DNA of 40,129 nucleotides from NCBI GenBank assembly GCA_017539865.1, contig JAFYCE010000093.1, positions 1 through 40,129 on the forward strand. The letters run 5' to 3'. Below the pieces are notes generated by a model, which made no database searches, was not told the DNA's origin, and saw nothing but the letters and a program-made list of their open reading frames with translations. Source of the stretch: Alphaproteobacteria bacterium (lineage in GTDB: Bacteria > Pseudomonadota > Alphaproteobacteria > CAAGCB01 > CAG-977). Positions within the stretch are counted from its first letter, which is position 1; each line of letters begins with the position of its first letter. Shown here piece after piece: positions 1 through 8,936 of this stretch. A program made the translations under genes and the position numbers.

Positions 1-1313
1 AGCAAGGGCAGGTCGTCGGCCAGAGCTTTGGTTAACGTGTCGGTCAGTTCTTCCGGATTCTTCAGGTTTTTTAAACAGTTTTCCATTGCGGGCGGCATGC
101 CCAAATCGGAAAGAAGGGCTTCTTTTAAATCGGGAATTTGCTTTAACGTATCGCGAATGATCGCCAGATCCCGAGGACCCCCGCGTCCCAAAGACAATCG
201 TGCCAAAGCGCGTTCCATATCGGGGCATTCGGAAAGTCTGTCGCGCACGGTCGCGCGAATCAGGGGATTTTTAATGAAAAACTCGATTCTGTCCAGCCGC
301 TGATTGATCGTGTAAATATCGGTCAGAGGCGACGACAGATACTGCGACAGAAGCCTTGCTCCCGCGCCGGTGATCGTCTTGTCGACGCTGGAAAACAGGG
401 TCGGGCCCTTTTCGGCGGAAAGGGAATGGAACAGCTCCAGATTCCGGCGTGTCGCCGCGTCGATCTCCATCAGCCGGCCGGACGTATAGTGCTTTAACGG
501 GTTCAGACGGGGCAGTTGTCCTTTCTGCGTCAGTTCGATATAGTCGACCAAAGCTCCCGCCGCGCCCAGTTCGCTTTTATTGAAATGCCCGAACGCGTCC
601 AACGTCTGCACGTCGAAAAACTTTTCCAGCCGCTTTTCTCCGTTGTCGGCGGAAAACCGGACGGCAGGCAGAGGGGTCAGCAACCGCTTGAATTCGTTGA
701 ACGTTTCAAAAAAGTCGGGCGTCTGCAACAGCTTGTCCGATACGATGATTTCCTTCGGTTCCAGTCGTGAAAGGCCGGCGGCCAGAGCGGCGGGCTTTCT
801 GGAAGCGAGCGTCTGTACGGCAAAATCGCCCGTCGACACGTCCGCCCACGCCATGCCGATGCCGTCGGCCGTATCCGTCAAAGCGGCCAGATAGTTGCAG
901 CTTCTCGGTTCCAGAATGTTGTCTTCGGTCAGCGTCCCCGGTGTAATCAGGCGAATCACTTCGCGTTTGACCAAAGTGCTTGAGCCGCGCGCTTTTCTGG
1001 CTTCGGCCGGATCCTCCATCTGTTCGCAGATCGCGACCTTGAAGCCTTTGCGAATCAGTCTGGACAGGTAGATTTCGTGCGAATGGACGGGAACGCCGCA
1101 CATCGGAATGTCGACGCCCTTTTCCCGTCCGCGTTTGGTCAGCGCGATGTCCAGTGCGGCCGAAGCCGTGATCGCATCATCAAAAAACATCTCGTAAAAA
1201 TCGCCCATGCGGTAAAACAGCAGATAGCCTTCGTGTTGCTTCTTGATGTCGAAGTACTGTTGCATCATCGGCGTTGATTTCAATTCGCTGTTCTGTTCCG
1301 TTGTCTGATTCAT
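1..1313 (-). CDS. mutS: DNA mismatch repair protein MutS (5' part, cut by window edge)
   Basis: The reverse strand is open from an ATG at 1313-1311 to the window edge and gives about 437 N-terminal residues. MutS recognises base mismatches and small loops and recruits MutL. The N-terminus carries the mismatch-binding domain: after TPMMQQYFDIK comes LLFYRMGDFYEMFFDDA, which contains the Phe-x-Glu motif (F in DFYEMF) that wedges against the mispair. IPMCGVPVHSHEIYLSRL and ICEQMEDP follow, typical of domain I. The later part (TLFSSVDKTITGAGARLL, RLDRIEFF) matches the start of the core and lever domains. The ATPase domain lies beyond the window. AAGAAGTG is a plausible ribosome site upstream. The gene diverges from the malic enzyme gene across 78 bp, where a TATATT -10-like element (1350-1355, minus) is the only promoter hint I see. 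Confidence 0.95.
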   Translation of the reverse strand, partial: MNQTTEQNSELKSTPMMQQYFDIKKQHEGYLLFYRMGDFYEMFFDDAITASAALDIALTKRGREKGVDIPMCGVPVHSHEIYLSRLIRKGFKVAICEQMEDPAEARKARGSSTLVKREVIRLITPGTLTEDNILEPRSCNYLAALTDTADGIGMAWADVSTGDFAVQTLASRKPAALAAGLSRLEPKEIIVSDKLLQTPDFFETFNEFKRLLTPLPAVRFSADNGEKRLEKFFDVQTLDAFGHFNKSELGAAGALVDYIELTQKGQLPRLNPLKHYTSGRLMEIDAATRRNLELFHSLSAEKGPTLFSSVDKTITGAGARLLSQYLSSPLTDIYTINQRLDRIEFFIKNPLIRATVRDRLSECPDMERALARLSLGRGGPRDLAIIRDTLKQIPDLKEALLSDLGMPPAMENCLKNLKNPEELTDTLTKALADDLPL

Positions 1314-1391
1314 AGCGTTTCACTTCTTAAACCGTTTGTGTTAGGGTGTAATATATCCGTTTTTAACCGATCAATAAAGAATTGAAATGCG

Positions 1392-2633
1392 ATGATGGAA
1401 AACAAAAATACACTTGAACAGGATTCTTTGGCTCTTCACGCTTCCGGCCGAGCCGGAAAAATCGAGATCGTTCCGACCAAGCCTTTGAATACAAAAAGGG
1501 ATTTGGCTTTGGCGTATTCCCCCGGTGTCGCCGCGCCGTGTCTGGAGATCGAGAAGAATCCCGACGAGGCTTTCCGCTATACGGCAAAAGGCAATCTGGT
1601 CGCTGTCATATCGAACGGCACGGCCGTTTTAGGGTTGGGCAGTATCGGTTCTCTGGCGTCCAAACCCGTGATGGAAGGCAAGTCCGTTTTGTTTAAAAAA
1701 TTCGCCGATGTCGATTCAATCGATATTGAAATCAATTCGCTCGCCCCCGATAAAGTCGTCGAAACGGCGGCGCTGATCGGCGACACGTTCGGCGGCATCA
1801 ATCTGGAAGACATCAAGGCGCCGGAATGTTTCTACATTGAAAGTGAACTGAAAAAGCGCCTGAACATTCCCGTTTTTCATGACGATCAGCACGGCACGGC
1901 CGTGGTTGTCGCGGCGGGGCTGGTTAACGGATTGAAATTGACCGGCAAGAAAATCGAAGATATCAAGCTGGTTGTGAACGGTGCGGGGGCGGCGGCAGTC
2001 GCCTGCGCTTCCCTGTTGCGGGAACTGGGTGTCAAAAACATCATTATGTGCGATTCCAAAGGTGCGATTTACAAAGGTCGCACGGCGGGGATGAATCCGT
2101 TCAAGGAAGCTTTCGCCGTCGAAACGGACGTACGCACTTTGGCCGAAGCCGTCAAAGGGGCTGACGTTTTCTTGGGCTTGTCCGTCAAAGGGGCTTTGAC
2201 GCCGGAAATGGTTAAAACGATGGCAAAACAGCCGCTGATTTACGCTTTGGCCAATCCGAATCCCGAAATCACGCCGGAAGAAGCTTTGGCCGTCGCACCG
2301 GACGCAATTGTTGCAACGGGGCGGTCGGATTATCCCAATCAGGTCAATAATGTGTTGGGATTTCCGTATATCTTTCGCGGCGCATTGGACGTCAGGGCTT
2401 CGCAGATCAATGAAAAGATGAAGTTGGCGGCGGCGTATGCTTTGGCTGAACTGGCGCAGACGGACGGGCTTTCAAAAGATAAAATCATACCGTCCCCGTT
2501 TGACGATCGCCTGATCGAAACCGTCCCCGTTGCGGTCGCCAGAGCCGCTTGCGAAACGGGCGTGGCGCAAAAGCCTGTCAAGGACTGGAACGCTTATTGC
2601 GTGCAATTGAAAAAACGTGTGAAAAAAGGATGA
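1392..2633 (+). CDS. maeB: Malic enzyme, short form without phosphotransacetylase domain
   Basis: This 413-residue protein oxidatively decarboxylates malate to pyruvate with reduction of NAD(P). It shows AYSPGVAAP (41-49, with the catalytic-region Tyr42), [22 protein letters not shown] (76-97, ending in the presumed catalytic Lys97), a metal-site region with FHDDQHGTA (162-170), and a dinucleotide-binding [10 protein letters not shown] (195-204). ALANPNPEI and [13 protein letters not shown] (308-320) complete the NAD-binding domain. Many proteobacterial MaeB proteins are about 750 residues because a phosphotransacetylase-like domain follows; here translation stops directly after the malic-enzyme part. 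Two consecutive ATG codons (1392, 1395) are possible starts, with only a weak AAAGAA ribosome site. The stop is 6 bp before the histidine kinase start, which suggests cotranscription. Cofactor preference cannot be settled by eye. Confidence 0.93.
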   Translation: MMENKNTLEQDSLALHASGRAGKIEIVPTKPLNTKRDLALAYSPGVAAPCLEIEKNPDEAFRYTAKGNLVAVISNGTAVLGLGSIGSLASKPVMEGKSVLFKKFADVDSIDIEINSLAPDKVVETAALIGDTFGGINLEDIKAPECFYIESELKKRLNIPVFHDDQHGTAVVVAAGLVNGLKLTGKKIEDIKLVVNGAGAAAVACASLLRELGVKNIIMCDSKGAIYKGRTAGMNPFKEAFAVETDVRTLAEAVKGADVFLGLSVKGALTPEMVKTMAKQPLIYALANPNPEITPEEALAVAPDAIVATGRSDYPNQVNNVLGFPYIFRGALDVRASQINEKMKLAAAYALAELAQTDGLSKDKIIPSPFDDRLIETVPVAVARAACETGVAQKPVKDWNAYCVQLKKRVKKG

Positions 2634-2639
2634 AATGAA

Positions 2640-4109
2640 ATGGCTGTACGTAATCCCGATAAGGACGACGTTCCGTATCTGTTTGCCGAACGCGTTTTGA
2701 CGGTTTCCTTGCCGACGGCCTTGATGTTGATCGTTTTGGTGCTGGCGGATGAAATTCAGCCGACGACGGCAATCGTCGGGTTTGCGATGGTCGTTTGCTT
2801 GACGATCGTTTTGGCCTTGCCGTTTTTGATGAATCTGAAAAATCTGACCCGATACGTTCATCAGTTGGCGCAGGAGGAAGATGTTTCCGAAGTTCCCGTT
2901 TTCGGTAAAAGGGATGAGGAATCCGTCCGTATTGTTGCGGCGATCAACCAGATGCGCAACGTTTGGGCAACGCGTACGGAACATTTGGAGGCGCAAACGC
3001 TTTCCGATGCGGCGGTGTTGGACAGTCTGCCCGATCCTTTAGTGATGTTGGACGGTGACGGCGTCGTAATCGGGGCAAATTTGGCGGCGCGTCAGTTGTT
3101 CGGTTTCAATGTGCGCGGTCAATCTTTGAAAGTATTGGTCGAATCACAATATCTTCCGTTGGCGACAGATCGGATCTTGCAAGGAAAATCCCGCAAGGAA
3201 AATCTGGAGATTTATTTAAAACAAAAGGTCTTTAACGCCAAGCTGGAACGTTTGCCCGCTGAAGCCAGAGCCGGCGCTGTTGCCGTTTTGACATTGTATG
3301 ATATGACGGACAGAAAGCAATTCGAGCAGATGCAGGCGGACTTTATCGCCAATGCCAGCCATGAATTGCGTACGCCGTTGTCGGTTTTATCCGGATTTAT
3401 TGAAACACTGCAAGGGACGGCCAAAGATGATGAAAAAGCCAGAGAGCGCTTTTTAAACATTATGCAAACGCAGGCTGGGCGAATGTCCGCTTTGATTGAA
3501 AGCCTGCTGTGTCTGTCGCGATTGCAAATGAGAGAAAAAAAAGAACTTTCCGAACAGGTGGATATCCCCGATGTTTTAACAACGGTCAAACAGATGTTGG
3601 ATACCAAAGCGGAAAAGATGGATATGAATATTGTTTTAAAACCGTGTACTCAATCCGGCAGGATTTCAGGCGATGTCGGTGAATTGAATCAAGTATTTCA
3701 AAACTTGATGGATAATGCTTTAAAATATGGTAAGACGGGCGGAAAAGTGACGGTGTCTTGCCATGTTTTGCCTAATGAAAATATGCTTGATAATAAGGCT
3801 CCTCAGATTTACGCCGTTTCCGTGCATAACACGGGCGATCCGATCGCACCGGAAAATCTGCCGCACCTGTTCGAACGGTTCTATCGCGTCGCCGAAACGA
3901 AAAACAAAGCGGTCGGAACGGGATTGGGGTTGTCGATCGTGCAGCAGATCGTCAAACACCATAACGGACAAATCAAGGTAGAAAGTTCGAAAGAAACCGG
4001 TACGGTCTTTACGGTGTATCTGCCAATGTATCCGCTTGATTTTTCTGCGGAAACCGACGATTTAAAAACAGAAGAACAATCAGCCCCGGCAAACTCAGAG
4101 CAGCCGTAA
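2640..4109 (+). CDS. phoR: PhoR-type membrane sensor histidine kinase
   Basis: This 489-residue sensor kinase has two hydrophobic segments (about 19-36 and 43-63), a linker, a PAS domain (about 120-225, ending TLYDMTDRKQFE), a HisKA domain and a C-terminal ATPase domain. The phospho-acceptor is His241 in FIANASHELRTPLSVLSGFI, a sequence typical of PhoR, which senses phosphate status with the Pst system and phosphorylates PhoB. The N box is QNLMDNALKYG (Asn359) and the G2 lid is GTGLGLSIVQQIVKHHNG (426-443). In the G1 box the usual DxG aspartate is Asn (NTGDPI, 397-402). As I recall, active kinases such as CusS also carry Asn there, so I do not call it inactive. No phoB, phoU or pst genes lie nearby, so the partner is unknown. 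The last 101 bp overlap the end of ampG on the other strand. Confidence 0.85.
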   Translation: MAVRNPDKDDVPYLFAERVLTVSLPTALMLIVLVLADEIQPTTAIVGFAMVVCLTIVLALPFLMNLKNLTRYVHQLAQEEDVSEVPVFGKRDEESVRIVAAINQMRNVWATRTEHLEAQTLSDAAVLDSLPDPLVMLDGDGVVIGANLAARQLFGFNVRGQSLKVLVESQYLPLATDRILQGKSRKENLEIYLKQKVFNAKLERLPAEARAGAVAVLTLYDMTDRKQFEQMQADFIANASHELRTPLSVLSGFIETLQGTAKDDEKARERFLNIMQTQAGRMSALIESLLCLSRLQMREKKELSEQVDIPDVLTTVKQMLDTKAEKMDMNIVLKPCTQSGRISGDVGELNQVFQNLMDNALKYGKTGGKVTVSCHVLPNENMLDNKAPQIYAVSVHNTGDPIAPENLPHLFERFYRVAETKNKAVGTGLGLSIVQQIVKHHNGQIKVESSKETGTVFTVYLPMYPLDFSAETDDLKTEEQSAPANSEQP

Positions 4110-5292
4110 TAGCAAAGAAAACCGGCCAGGTCGTATGGTCGGCCAGCCATCCGCTGGTCGACGAAAGCAAGTCGCGCGGCAAAGCCATCAAAGAACTGAG
4201 CAAAGCGTACTGCGTTGCGGTATAGGCGGCGTTACATAGAAACGACATATATGCGACAAACGCCGATGTCGCCATGGCGGACGTCAAGTTGTCGGAAATG
4301 ACGGATATTGTCAGCCATGTCATGCTGTTTCCTTGTGTCGCCAGATAAGCGAAAGGCAGATTGCTCAATCCCTGCAAAATGCCGCAAATCAGCAGGCTGC
4401 GCATAATACCGCATCGTACGACAACCGCTCCGCCGATAAAACCGCCCAGAAGCGTGGCGATAATGCCATACAGTTTCACAACCGTCGCAATCTGCGCATA
4501 GGTGAAGCCCATTTCCATATAAAACGGAGACGTCATCGTCCCGAGCGTTGTTTCGCACAGCTTGTATAGCATGATGAACAGAATGATCAGGTACCACCCC
4601 GGACGGGAAACAAAGTCTTTAATCGGGGCGACAACAGCCGTTTTAAAGAAATTTTCCCGCGTATCGATTTCTTTTTTCGCCAAGGGTTCTTTAACAATCA
4701 GAATTGTCGCCATGCCGATCAGTCCCGACAAGGCCAAAACGGTATAGACGTTTTCCCATGACATCACTTCGGCCATATAAAGCGCACCCGCACCGGCGGC
4801 CAGCATGCCGATTCTGTATCCGAACACGAAACAGCCGGACGCCGCGCCCTGATCTTGCGGAGCGAAGTCCTCGACGCGGAAAGCGTCCAGAACGATGTCC
4901 TGCGAAGCGGAGAAAAAAGCGACGGCAACGGCGCATAATCCGGTCAACGTCGGGTTGACGGCGGGATTTGTCCGGATCAACGCCAACAGGCTGAGCATTA
5001 AACAAATCTGGAACAAAATCGCCCACGACCGCCGTTGCCCCAAAGCGTCGGTCAACACGGGGATTTTGCACCGGTCGACATAGGGAGCCCATAAAAATTT
5101 AAAGCTGTAAGGAAAACGCGTTAAGGAGAACAAAGCGATATCCGTTTTGGAAACGCCTTTGCTTGTCAGCCAATAGGCCAGAGTGGATAAAAGTAAAATC
5201 AGGGGCAGACCGCTGAAAAAGCCTAAAACGGCCATCACAGCCATTTTCGGGTTGCGATAAACGCCGATTGAGGCTTTCCAACTGTTCATCAT
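4009..5292 (-). CDS. ampG: AmpG-family muropeptide MFS permease
   Basis: This is a 427-residue polytopic inner-membrane protein of the major facilitator superfamily. AmpG carries GlcNAc-anhydroMurNAc muropeptides from the periplasm into the cytoplasm for peptidoglycan recycling. The N-terminus has the AmpG pattern: FFSGLPLILLLSTLAYWL, then FKFLWAPYVDR and GQRRSWAILFQ, then ASQDIVLDAFRVE. I count roughly 12 hydrophobic segments; E. coli AmpG is longer (about 490 residues, 14 segments). Its first ATG overlaps the typA stop (ATGA at 5289-5292), so translation is probably coupled to typA. The final membrane helix and tail are encoded opposite the 3' end of the phoR-type gene. The amgK-murU pair at 18.5-20.3 kb gives a downstream use for the imported sugar. 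The exact substrate is inferred from the family. Confidence 0.9.
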   Translation of the reverse strand: MMNSWKASIGVYRNPKMAVMAVLGFFSGLPLILLLSTLAYWLTSKGVSKTDIALFSLTRFPYSFKFLWAPYVDRCKIPVLTDALGQRRSWAILFQICLMLSLLALIRTNPAVNPTLTGLCAVAVAFFSASQDIVLDAFRVEDFAPQDQGAASGCFVFGYRIGMLAAGAGALYMAEVMSWENVYTVLALSGLIGMATILIVKEPLAKKEIDTRENFFKTAVVAPIKDFVSRPGWYLIILFIMLYKLCETTLGTMTSPFYMEMGFTYAQIATVVKLYGIIATLLGGFIGGAVVVRCGIMRSLLICGILQGLSNLPFAYLATQGNSMTWLTISVISDNLTSAMATSAFVAYMSFLCNAAYTATQYALLSSLMALPRDLLSSTSGWLADHTTWPVFFAITAALSLPGLIVLLFLNRRFPQKNQADTLADTP

Positions 5293-7118
5293 TCCTGATC
5301 CATTTGCGCGCGTCTGTTTGCGTCGCGTTTGCGCAGGTTCGTGTCCAGAATCGCTTTGCGCAAACGGAACGTTTTCGGTGTCACTTCAACCAGTTCGTCT
5401 TCCTGAATGTAAGCCAGAGCTTCTTCCAGACTCATCTTGATCGGCGGAATCAACTGGATGTTTTCGTCTTTGGCTGCCGCGCGGATGTTGGTCAGGTGTT
5501 TCGTTTTGATCGGATTGACTTCGATATCGTTCGATTTCGTGTGTTCGCCGACGATCATGCCTTCGTATACGGCATCGCCCGGATCGATGAACATCGGGCC
5601 TCTGTCCTCCAGTTTCCACAAAGCGTAAGCAACGGCGACGCCGTTGTCGGTCGACACCAGAACGCCGGTTCTCCGGCTCGGAATCGCGCCTTTATAGGGT
5701 TGATAGCTGTGGAACAGTTTGTTCATTACGCCCGTGCCGCAGGTATCGGTCAAAAACTGCGAATGATAGCCGATCAGGCTTCTGGACGGGACAAGGAAGG
5801 AAATGCGGGTCTTGTTGCCGCCGGACGGACGCATATCCGTCATTTCGGCGCGGCGTTCGCCCAGCTTTTCGCAAACGGTGCCGACGTATTGGTCGTCAAC
5901 GTCCACAATGACTTCCTCGATCGGTTCCAGCTTTTTACCCGTTACCGGATCGACCTGCATCAAAACGCGCGGACGGCTGATCGACAGTTCGAAGCCTTCG
6001 CGGCGCATCTGTTCGATTAAAATGCCCAGCTGCAGTTCACCGCGGCCGGCGACTTCGAAAGCGTCGGTCGAATCCGTGCGTGAAACGCGCAAAGCGACGT
6101 TGCCTTCGGCTTCTTTCTGCAATCTGTCCCAAATGACACGGGAGGTTACTTTGTCGCCTTCCTTTCCGGCCAGAGGCGATGTGTTGATCGAGAACGTCAT
6201 AGCCAATGTCGGCGGGTCGATCGGCTGCGCGGCGATCGGCGTTGTGACGGATTGATCGCACAAAGTGTCCGCCACGGTCGCTTTTGTCAGACCGGCCAGA
6301 GCGACGATATCGCCGGCGAAAGCCTCGTCCAATCCCGTGCGTTTCAATCCGCGGAACGCCAGAATTTTGCTGACGCGCGCTGTTTCGATCGTTTTGCCGT
6401 CCCGTCCGATCGCTTTGATCGTCGAGTTGACTTTGATCGAACCGGAATGAATCTTGCCGGTCAGGATTCGGCCGACGAACGGATCGTTTTCGATCGCCGT
6501 GACCAACAGGGAGAAAGGCCCGTGCGGGTCGCACTTGGGCGGCGGAACGTAGTCCATGATCAAGTCGAACAAAGGCGCGATGGAATCGCGGGGATCCTTG
6601 TCCAGATCCTTGACCGCCCAGCCTTCGCGGCCGGAAGCGTACAGCACCGGAAAATCCAGCTGTTCATCCGTCGCGTCCAGAGAGGCGAACAAATCGAAGA
6701 CTTCCTCATAGACTTCCTGCGGACGGGCATCCGGACGGTCGACTTTGTTGATGACGACGATCGGCTTCAATCCGACTTTCAAGGCTTTGCTGACGACGAA
6801 TTTCGTCTGCGGCAGAGGACCTTCCGCCGCGTCGACCAGAACGATCGCGGAATCCACCATGTCCAGAATGCGTTCGACTTCGCCGCCGAAATCCGCATGC
6901 CCCGGCGTGTCGACGATGTTGAAGCGCGCGCCTTTCCATTCGACGGACGTGCATTTGGCCAAAATCGTGATGCCGCGTTCGCGTTCCAGATCGTTGGAAT
7001 CCAAAGCGCGTTCGGCGACGACCTGATTGTCGCGGAACGTACCGCTTTGGCGCAGCATGGTGTCGACCAGAGTTGTTTTGCCGTGGTCGACGTGGGCAAT
7101 GATTGCAATATTACGCAT
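5289..7118 (-). CDS. typA: Ribosome-associated GTPase TypA/BipA
   Basis: This 609-residue translational GTPase is of normal family length (about 605-610). BipA binds the ribosome and supports 50S assembly and growth under stress such as cold. The G domain opens at the N-terminus with [16 protein letters not shown] (G1), followed by [11 protein letters not shown] (G2), [16 protein letters not shown] (G3) and [13 protein letters not shown] (G4). The later part contains EF-G-like domains ([20 protein letters not shown]) and the BipA-specific C-terminal region ([31 protein letters not shown]). The start follows an AGAAGA ribosome site. It is the first gene of a typA-ampG unit. A TTGACA promoter lies upstream. 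Confidence 0.97.
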   Translation of the reverse strand: MRNIAIIAHVDHGKTTLVDTMLRQSGTFRDNQVVAERALDSNDLERERGITILAKCTSVEWKGARFNIVDTPGHADFGGEVERILDMVDSAIVLVDAAEGPLPQTKFVVSKALKVGLKPIVVINKVDRPDARPQEVYEEVFDLFASLDATDEQLDFPVLYASGREGWAVKDLDKDPRDSIAPLFDLIMDYVPPPKCDPHGPFSLLVTAIENDPFVGRILTGKIHSGSIKVNSTIKAIGRDGKTIETARVSKILAFRGLKRTGLDEAFAGDIVALAGLTKATVADTLCDQSVTTPIAAQPIDPPTLAMTFSINTSPLAGKEGDKVTSRVIWDRLQKEAEGNVALRVSRTDSTDAFEVAGRGELQLGILIEQMRREGFELSISRPRVLMQVDPVTGKKLEPIEEVIVDVDDQYVGTVCEKLGERRAEMTDMRPSGGNKTRISFLVPSRSLIGYHSQFLTDTCGTGVMNKLFHSYQPYKGAIPSRRTGVLVSTDNGVAVAYALWKLEDRGPMFIDPGDAVYEGMIVGEHTKSNDIEVNPIKTKHLTNIRAAAKDENIQLIPPIKMSLEEALAYIQEDELVEVTPKTFRLRKAILDTNLRKRDANRRAQMDQE

Positions 7119-7159
7119 AGGAAGTCTTCTTTATTTAAACAGAAAATTTATCTGTATGC

Positions 7160-7188
7160 TTTTTAAGGAGTCTTGTCCTTTTTGTCAA
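7160..7188 (-). promoter_or_regulatory. Putative sigma70-like promoter for typA-ampG
   Basis: On the minus strand TTGACA (7188-7183) is followed after 17 bp by TAAAAA (7165-7160), about 40 bp upstream of the typA start. The -35 is a consensus match. The -10 matches 4 of 6 positions. Confidence 0.45.
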
Positions 7189-7275
7189 TTCCAGACAGTA
7201 TCCGCCCGTTATTTTTTTGATGCTTTCTTTTCCGGCGGGGATATACTGAAAGGGAACAGCAGAAAGGAAAGGACT

Positions 7276-7824
7276 ATGTCACATTTGAAAATTGCCGCGT
7301 TATTATCCGTTTTATCGTTGCCTTGTATGGCGGAAACGGTGACGGAACGGTTTTCCCGCATGGATTTGAACAAGGACGGCTTTCTATCCGAACAGGAATT
7401 CATTCAGGGGATGGCGCCATCGTCTGTACAGACGGGGGTTCCTTATACGGAACAGGCGGTTCCGATGAACGAACTTTCCGCTGCGGAAAAACAGAAAATC
7501 GTTGATGAAGCTGTTTCCGAAGCGAAAAAAATGTTGCCGTTCAAGGTGGATCAGGCGACGACATGGACGGATATTTACGGTGGAAAGGATGAAATCCATT
7601 ACGTTTACCGCATTGACATGGATATCAGCACAATGCCGGCGGAACAGGCAGAAATCATGCGTCCCGTTTTGGAAGCCCAGATTTGTCCGAAAATCAAGCC
7701 GGCGATGTGCGGCGTTGCCAATGACGTTTTATTAAAGAACGGAATTTCACTGAAATCCCGCTATAACGATAAAAGCGGCCGGTTGTTAGCCGAATGCCGT
7801 TTTGCCGGAACGGATTGCCGGTAG
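7276..7824 (+). CDS. Secreted EF-hand protein, function unknown
   Basis: This is a 182-residue protein beginning at the ATG at 7276, which follows a clear AGGAAAGG ribosome site. An in-frame extension upstream into the typA promoter region is rejected. Residues 1-19 form a Sec signal peptide (cleavage probably after the Ala in PCMA). The mature N-terminus holds one canonical EF-hand calcium loop, DLNKDGFLSEQE (30-41), with Asp30, Asn32, Asp34 and Glu41 at the coordinating positions. The rest, including AVSEAKKMLPFKVDQATTW and four cysteines near the C-terminus (QICPKI, AMCGV, ECRFAGTDC), matches no family I know. It is probably a periplasmic calcium-binding protein. It converges on the kinase gene with only 3 bp between the stops and no terminator hairpin. 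A TATACT -10-like element at 7242-7247 may serve it, but the -35 is unclear. Confidence 0.8.
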   Translation: MSHLKIAALLSVLSLPCMAETVTERFSRMDLNKDGFLSEQEFIQGMAPSSVQTGVPYTEQAVPMNELSAAEKQKIVDEAVSEAKKMLPFKVDQATTWTDIYGGKDEIHYVYRIDMDISTMPAEQAEIMRPVLEAQICPKIKPAMCGVANDVLLKNGISLKSRYNDKSGRLLAECRFAGTDCR

Positions 7825-7827
7825 TTT

Positions 7828-8826
7828 CTATCCGACCTTTTTTGAAATCAGGTCGCTGAGAGAGGTTTCCGGCCGCGCGCCGTAATGGGAAATGATTTCT
7901 GCAGCAGCCAAAGCACCCATTTTCAAACAATCGGGAATGGATTTATCGTGTGCCAATCCCGTCAAAAATCCGGCGGCGAACAAATCGCCCGCACCGGTCG
8001 TATCAATAACGCGGCGAATCGGTTCAGCGGGAATTTCGTAACGCTTTTTGCCGCAAACGGCCACGGCGCCTTCGGCTCCGCGTGTGATGACGGCGATGTC
8101 GCATAGGTCTTCGCAGTTTTTAAAAGCGTCTTCCGGATCGTTTACGCTGAACAGCGCTTTGATTTCCTCTTCATTGCAGAACAAAACGTTTACGCCGCTT
8201 TTGATCAGCTGCAGGAAACTGTCGCGGTGACGGTTGACGCAAAACGGATCGGATAAAGACAAAGACACTTTGCGATTATATTTCTTTGCCAGTTCGACGG
8301 CATAGGTCAAAGCGTCCTTCGCTTCCGGCCGATCCCACAAATACCCTTCCATATAGACGATCTTGGCCTGACGAATCAGGGATTCATCAATATCTTTGCG
8401 GGACAATTTGGAACAAGCGCCCAAATAGGTGTTCATCATCCTCTGCGCATCCGGAGAAACGATCACCATACAGCGTGCCGTCGGCTTTTCGTTTTCCAAA
8501 CACGGAGTCGTAAAATGAACGCCGGATTTCGTAATATCTTTTCTGAAGACTTCGCCCAATTTATCGTCCGCCACTTTACCGATGAATGCCGGACTGCCGC
8601 CTAAAGCCGCTATGCCGACCGCCGTATTTGCCGCCGAGCCGCCGGAACATTCAACGCTGTTTTGTGAAATGTGACGGTAAATCGTTTCCGCGGATGTCGC
8701 GTCAATCAGCGTCATCATTCCTTTGGGCATATTGTGCTTTTCTAAAAATTCATCGTCCATATTGGCCAATACGTCAACCATGGCATTGCCGATGGCGACG
8801 ACGTCGAAACGTGTTTGGGCGTTCAT
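7828..8826 (-). CDS. PfkB-family carbohydrate kinase, adenosine kinase-like
   Basis: This is a 332-residue ribokinase-fold enzyme. The N-terminal FDVVAIGNAMVDVLA and CSGGSAANTAVGIAALGG (60-77) are substrate-binding parts of the PfkB fold. DTTGAGDLFAAGFLTGL (275-291) is the PfkB signature 2, with the catalytic base Asp281 and the anion hole GAGD. The combination with KMGALAAAEIISHYGARPE at the end resembles alphaproteobacterial proteins annotated as adenosine kinase (adenosine + ATP to AMP). That would fit purine or SAH salvage, but PfkB substrate specificity cannot be read from motifs alone, so fructose or ribose kinases remain possible. A GGAGGT ribosome site and a recognisable promoter precede the start. 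Confidence 0.85.
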   Translation of the reverse strand: MNAQTRFDVVAIGNAMVDVLANMDDEFLEKHNMPKGMMTLIDATSAETIYRHISQNSVECSGGSAANTAVGIAALGGSPAFIGKVADDKLGEVFRKDITKSGVHFTTPCLENEKPTARCMVIVSPDAQRMMNTYLGACSKLSRKDIDESLIRQAKIVYMEGYLWDRPEAKDALTYAVELAKKYNRKVSLSLSDPFCVNRHRDSFLQLIKSGVNVLFCNEEEIKALFSVNDPEDAFKNCEDLCDIAVITRGAEGAVAVCGKKRYEIPAEPIRRVIDTTGAGDLFAAGFLTGLAHDKSIPDCLKMGALAAAEIISHYGARPETSLSDLISKKVG

Positions 8827-8865
8827 ATCGGGTAGAACCTCCGTATGGGGTTGATATACGACTGC

Positions 8866-8893
8866 AGTATAAAGGAACTTACATTTGAAACAA
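8866..8893 (-). promoter_or_regulatory. Putative sigma70-like promoter for the PfkB-family kinase
   Basis: On the minus strand TTGTTT (8893-8888), a 16 bp spacer and TATACT (8871-8866) lie about 40 bp before the start codon. The -10 matches the consensus at five of six positions. Confidence 0.45.
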
Positions 8894-8936
8894 GACTCTG
8901 TTACAAAAATAGAGAAACTTTTTTAGGAAAAAGGTG

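Noticed and set aside
6252-7166. Long plus-strand frame opposite typA
   Set aside because: It is antisense to a well-recognised GTPase and has no independent evidence. Similar shadows opposite addB (16014-16928) and nusA are rejected for the same reason.
7027-7275. N-terminal extension of the EF-hand protein into typA
   Set aside because: The extension overlaps typA and its promoter and hides the signal peptide. The ATG at 7276 follows AGGAAAGG.
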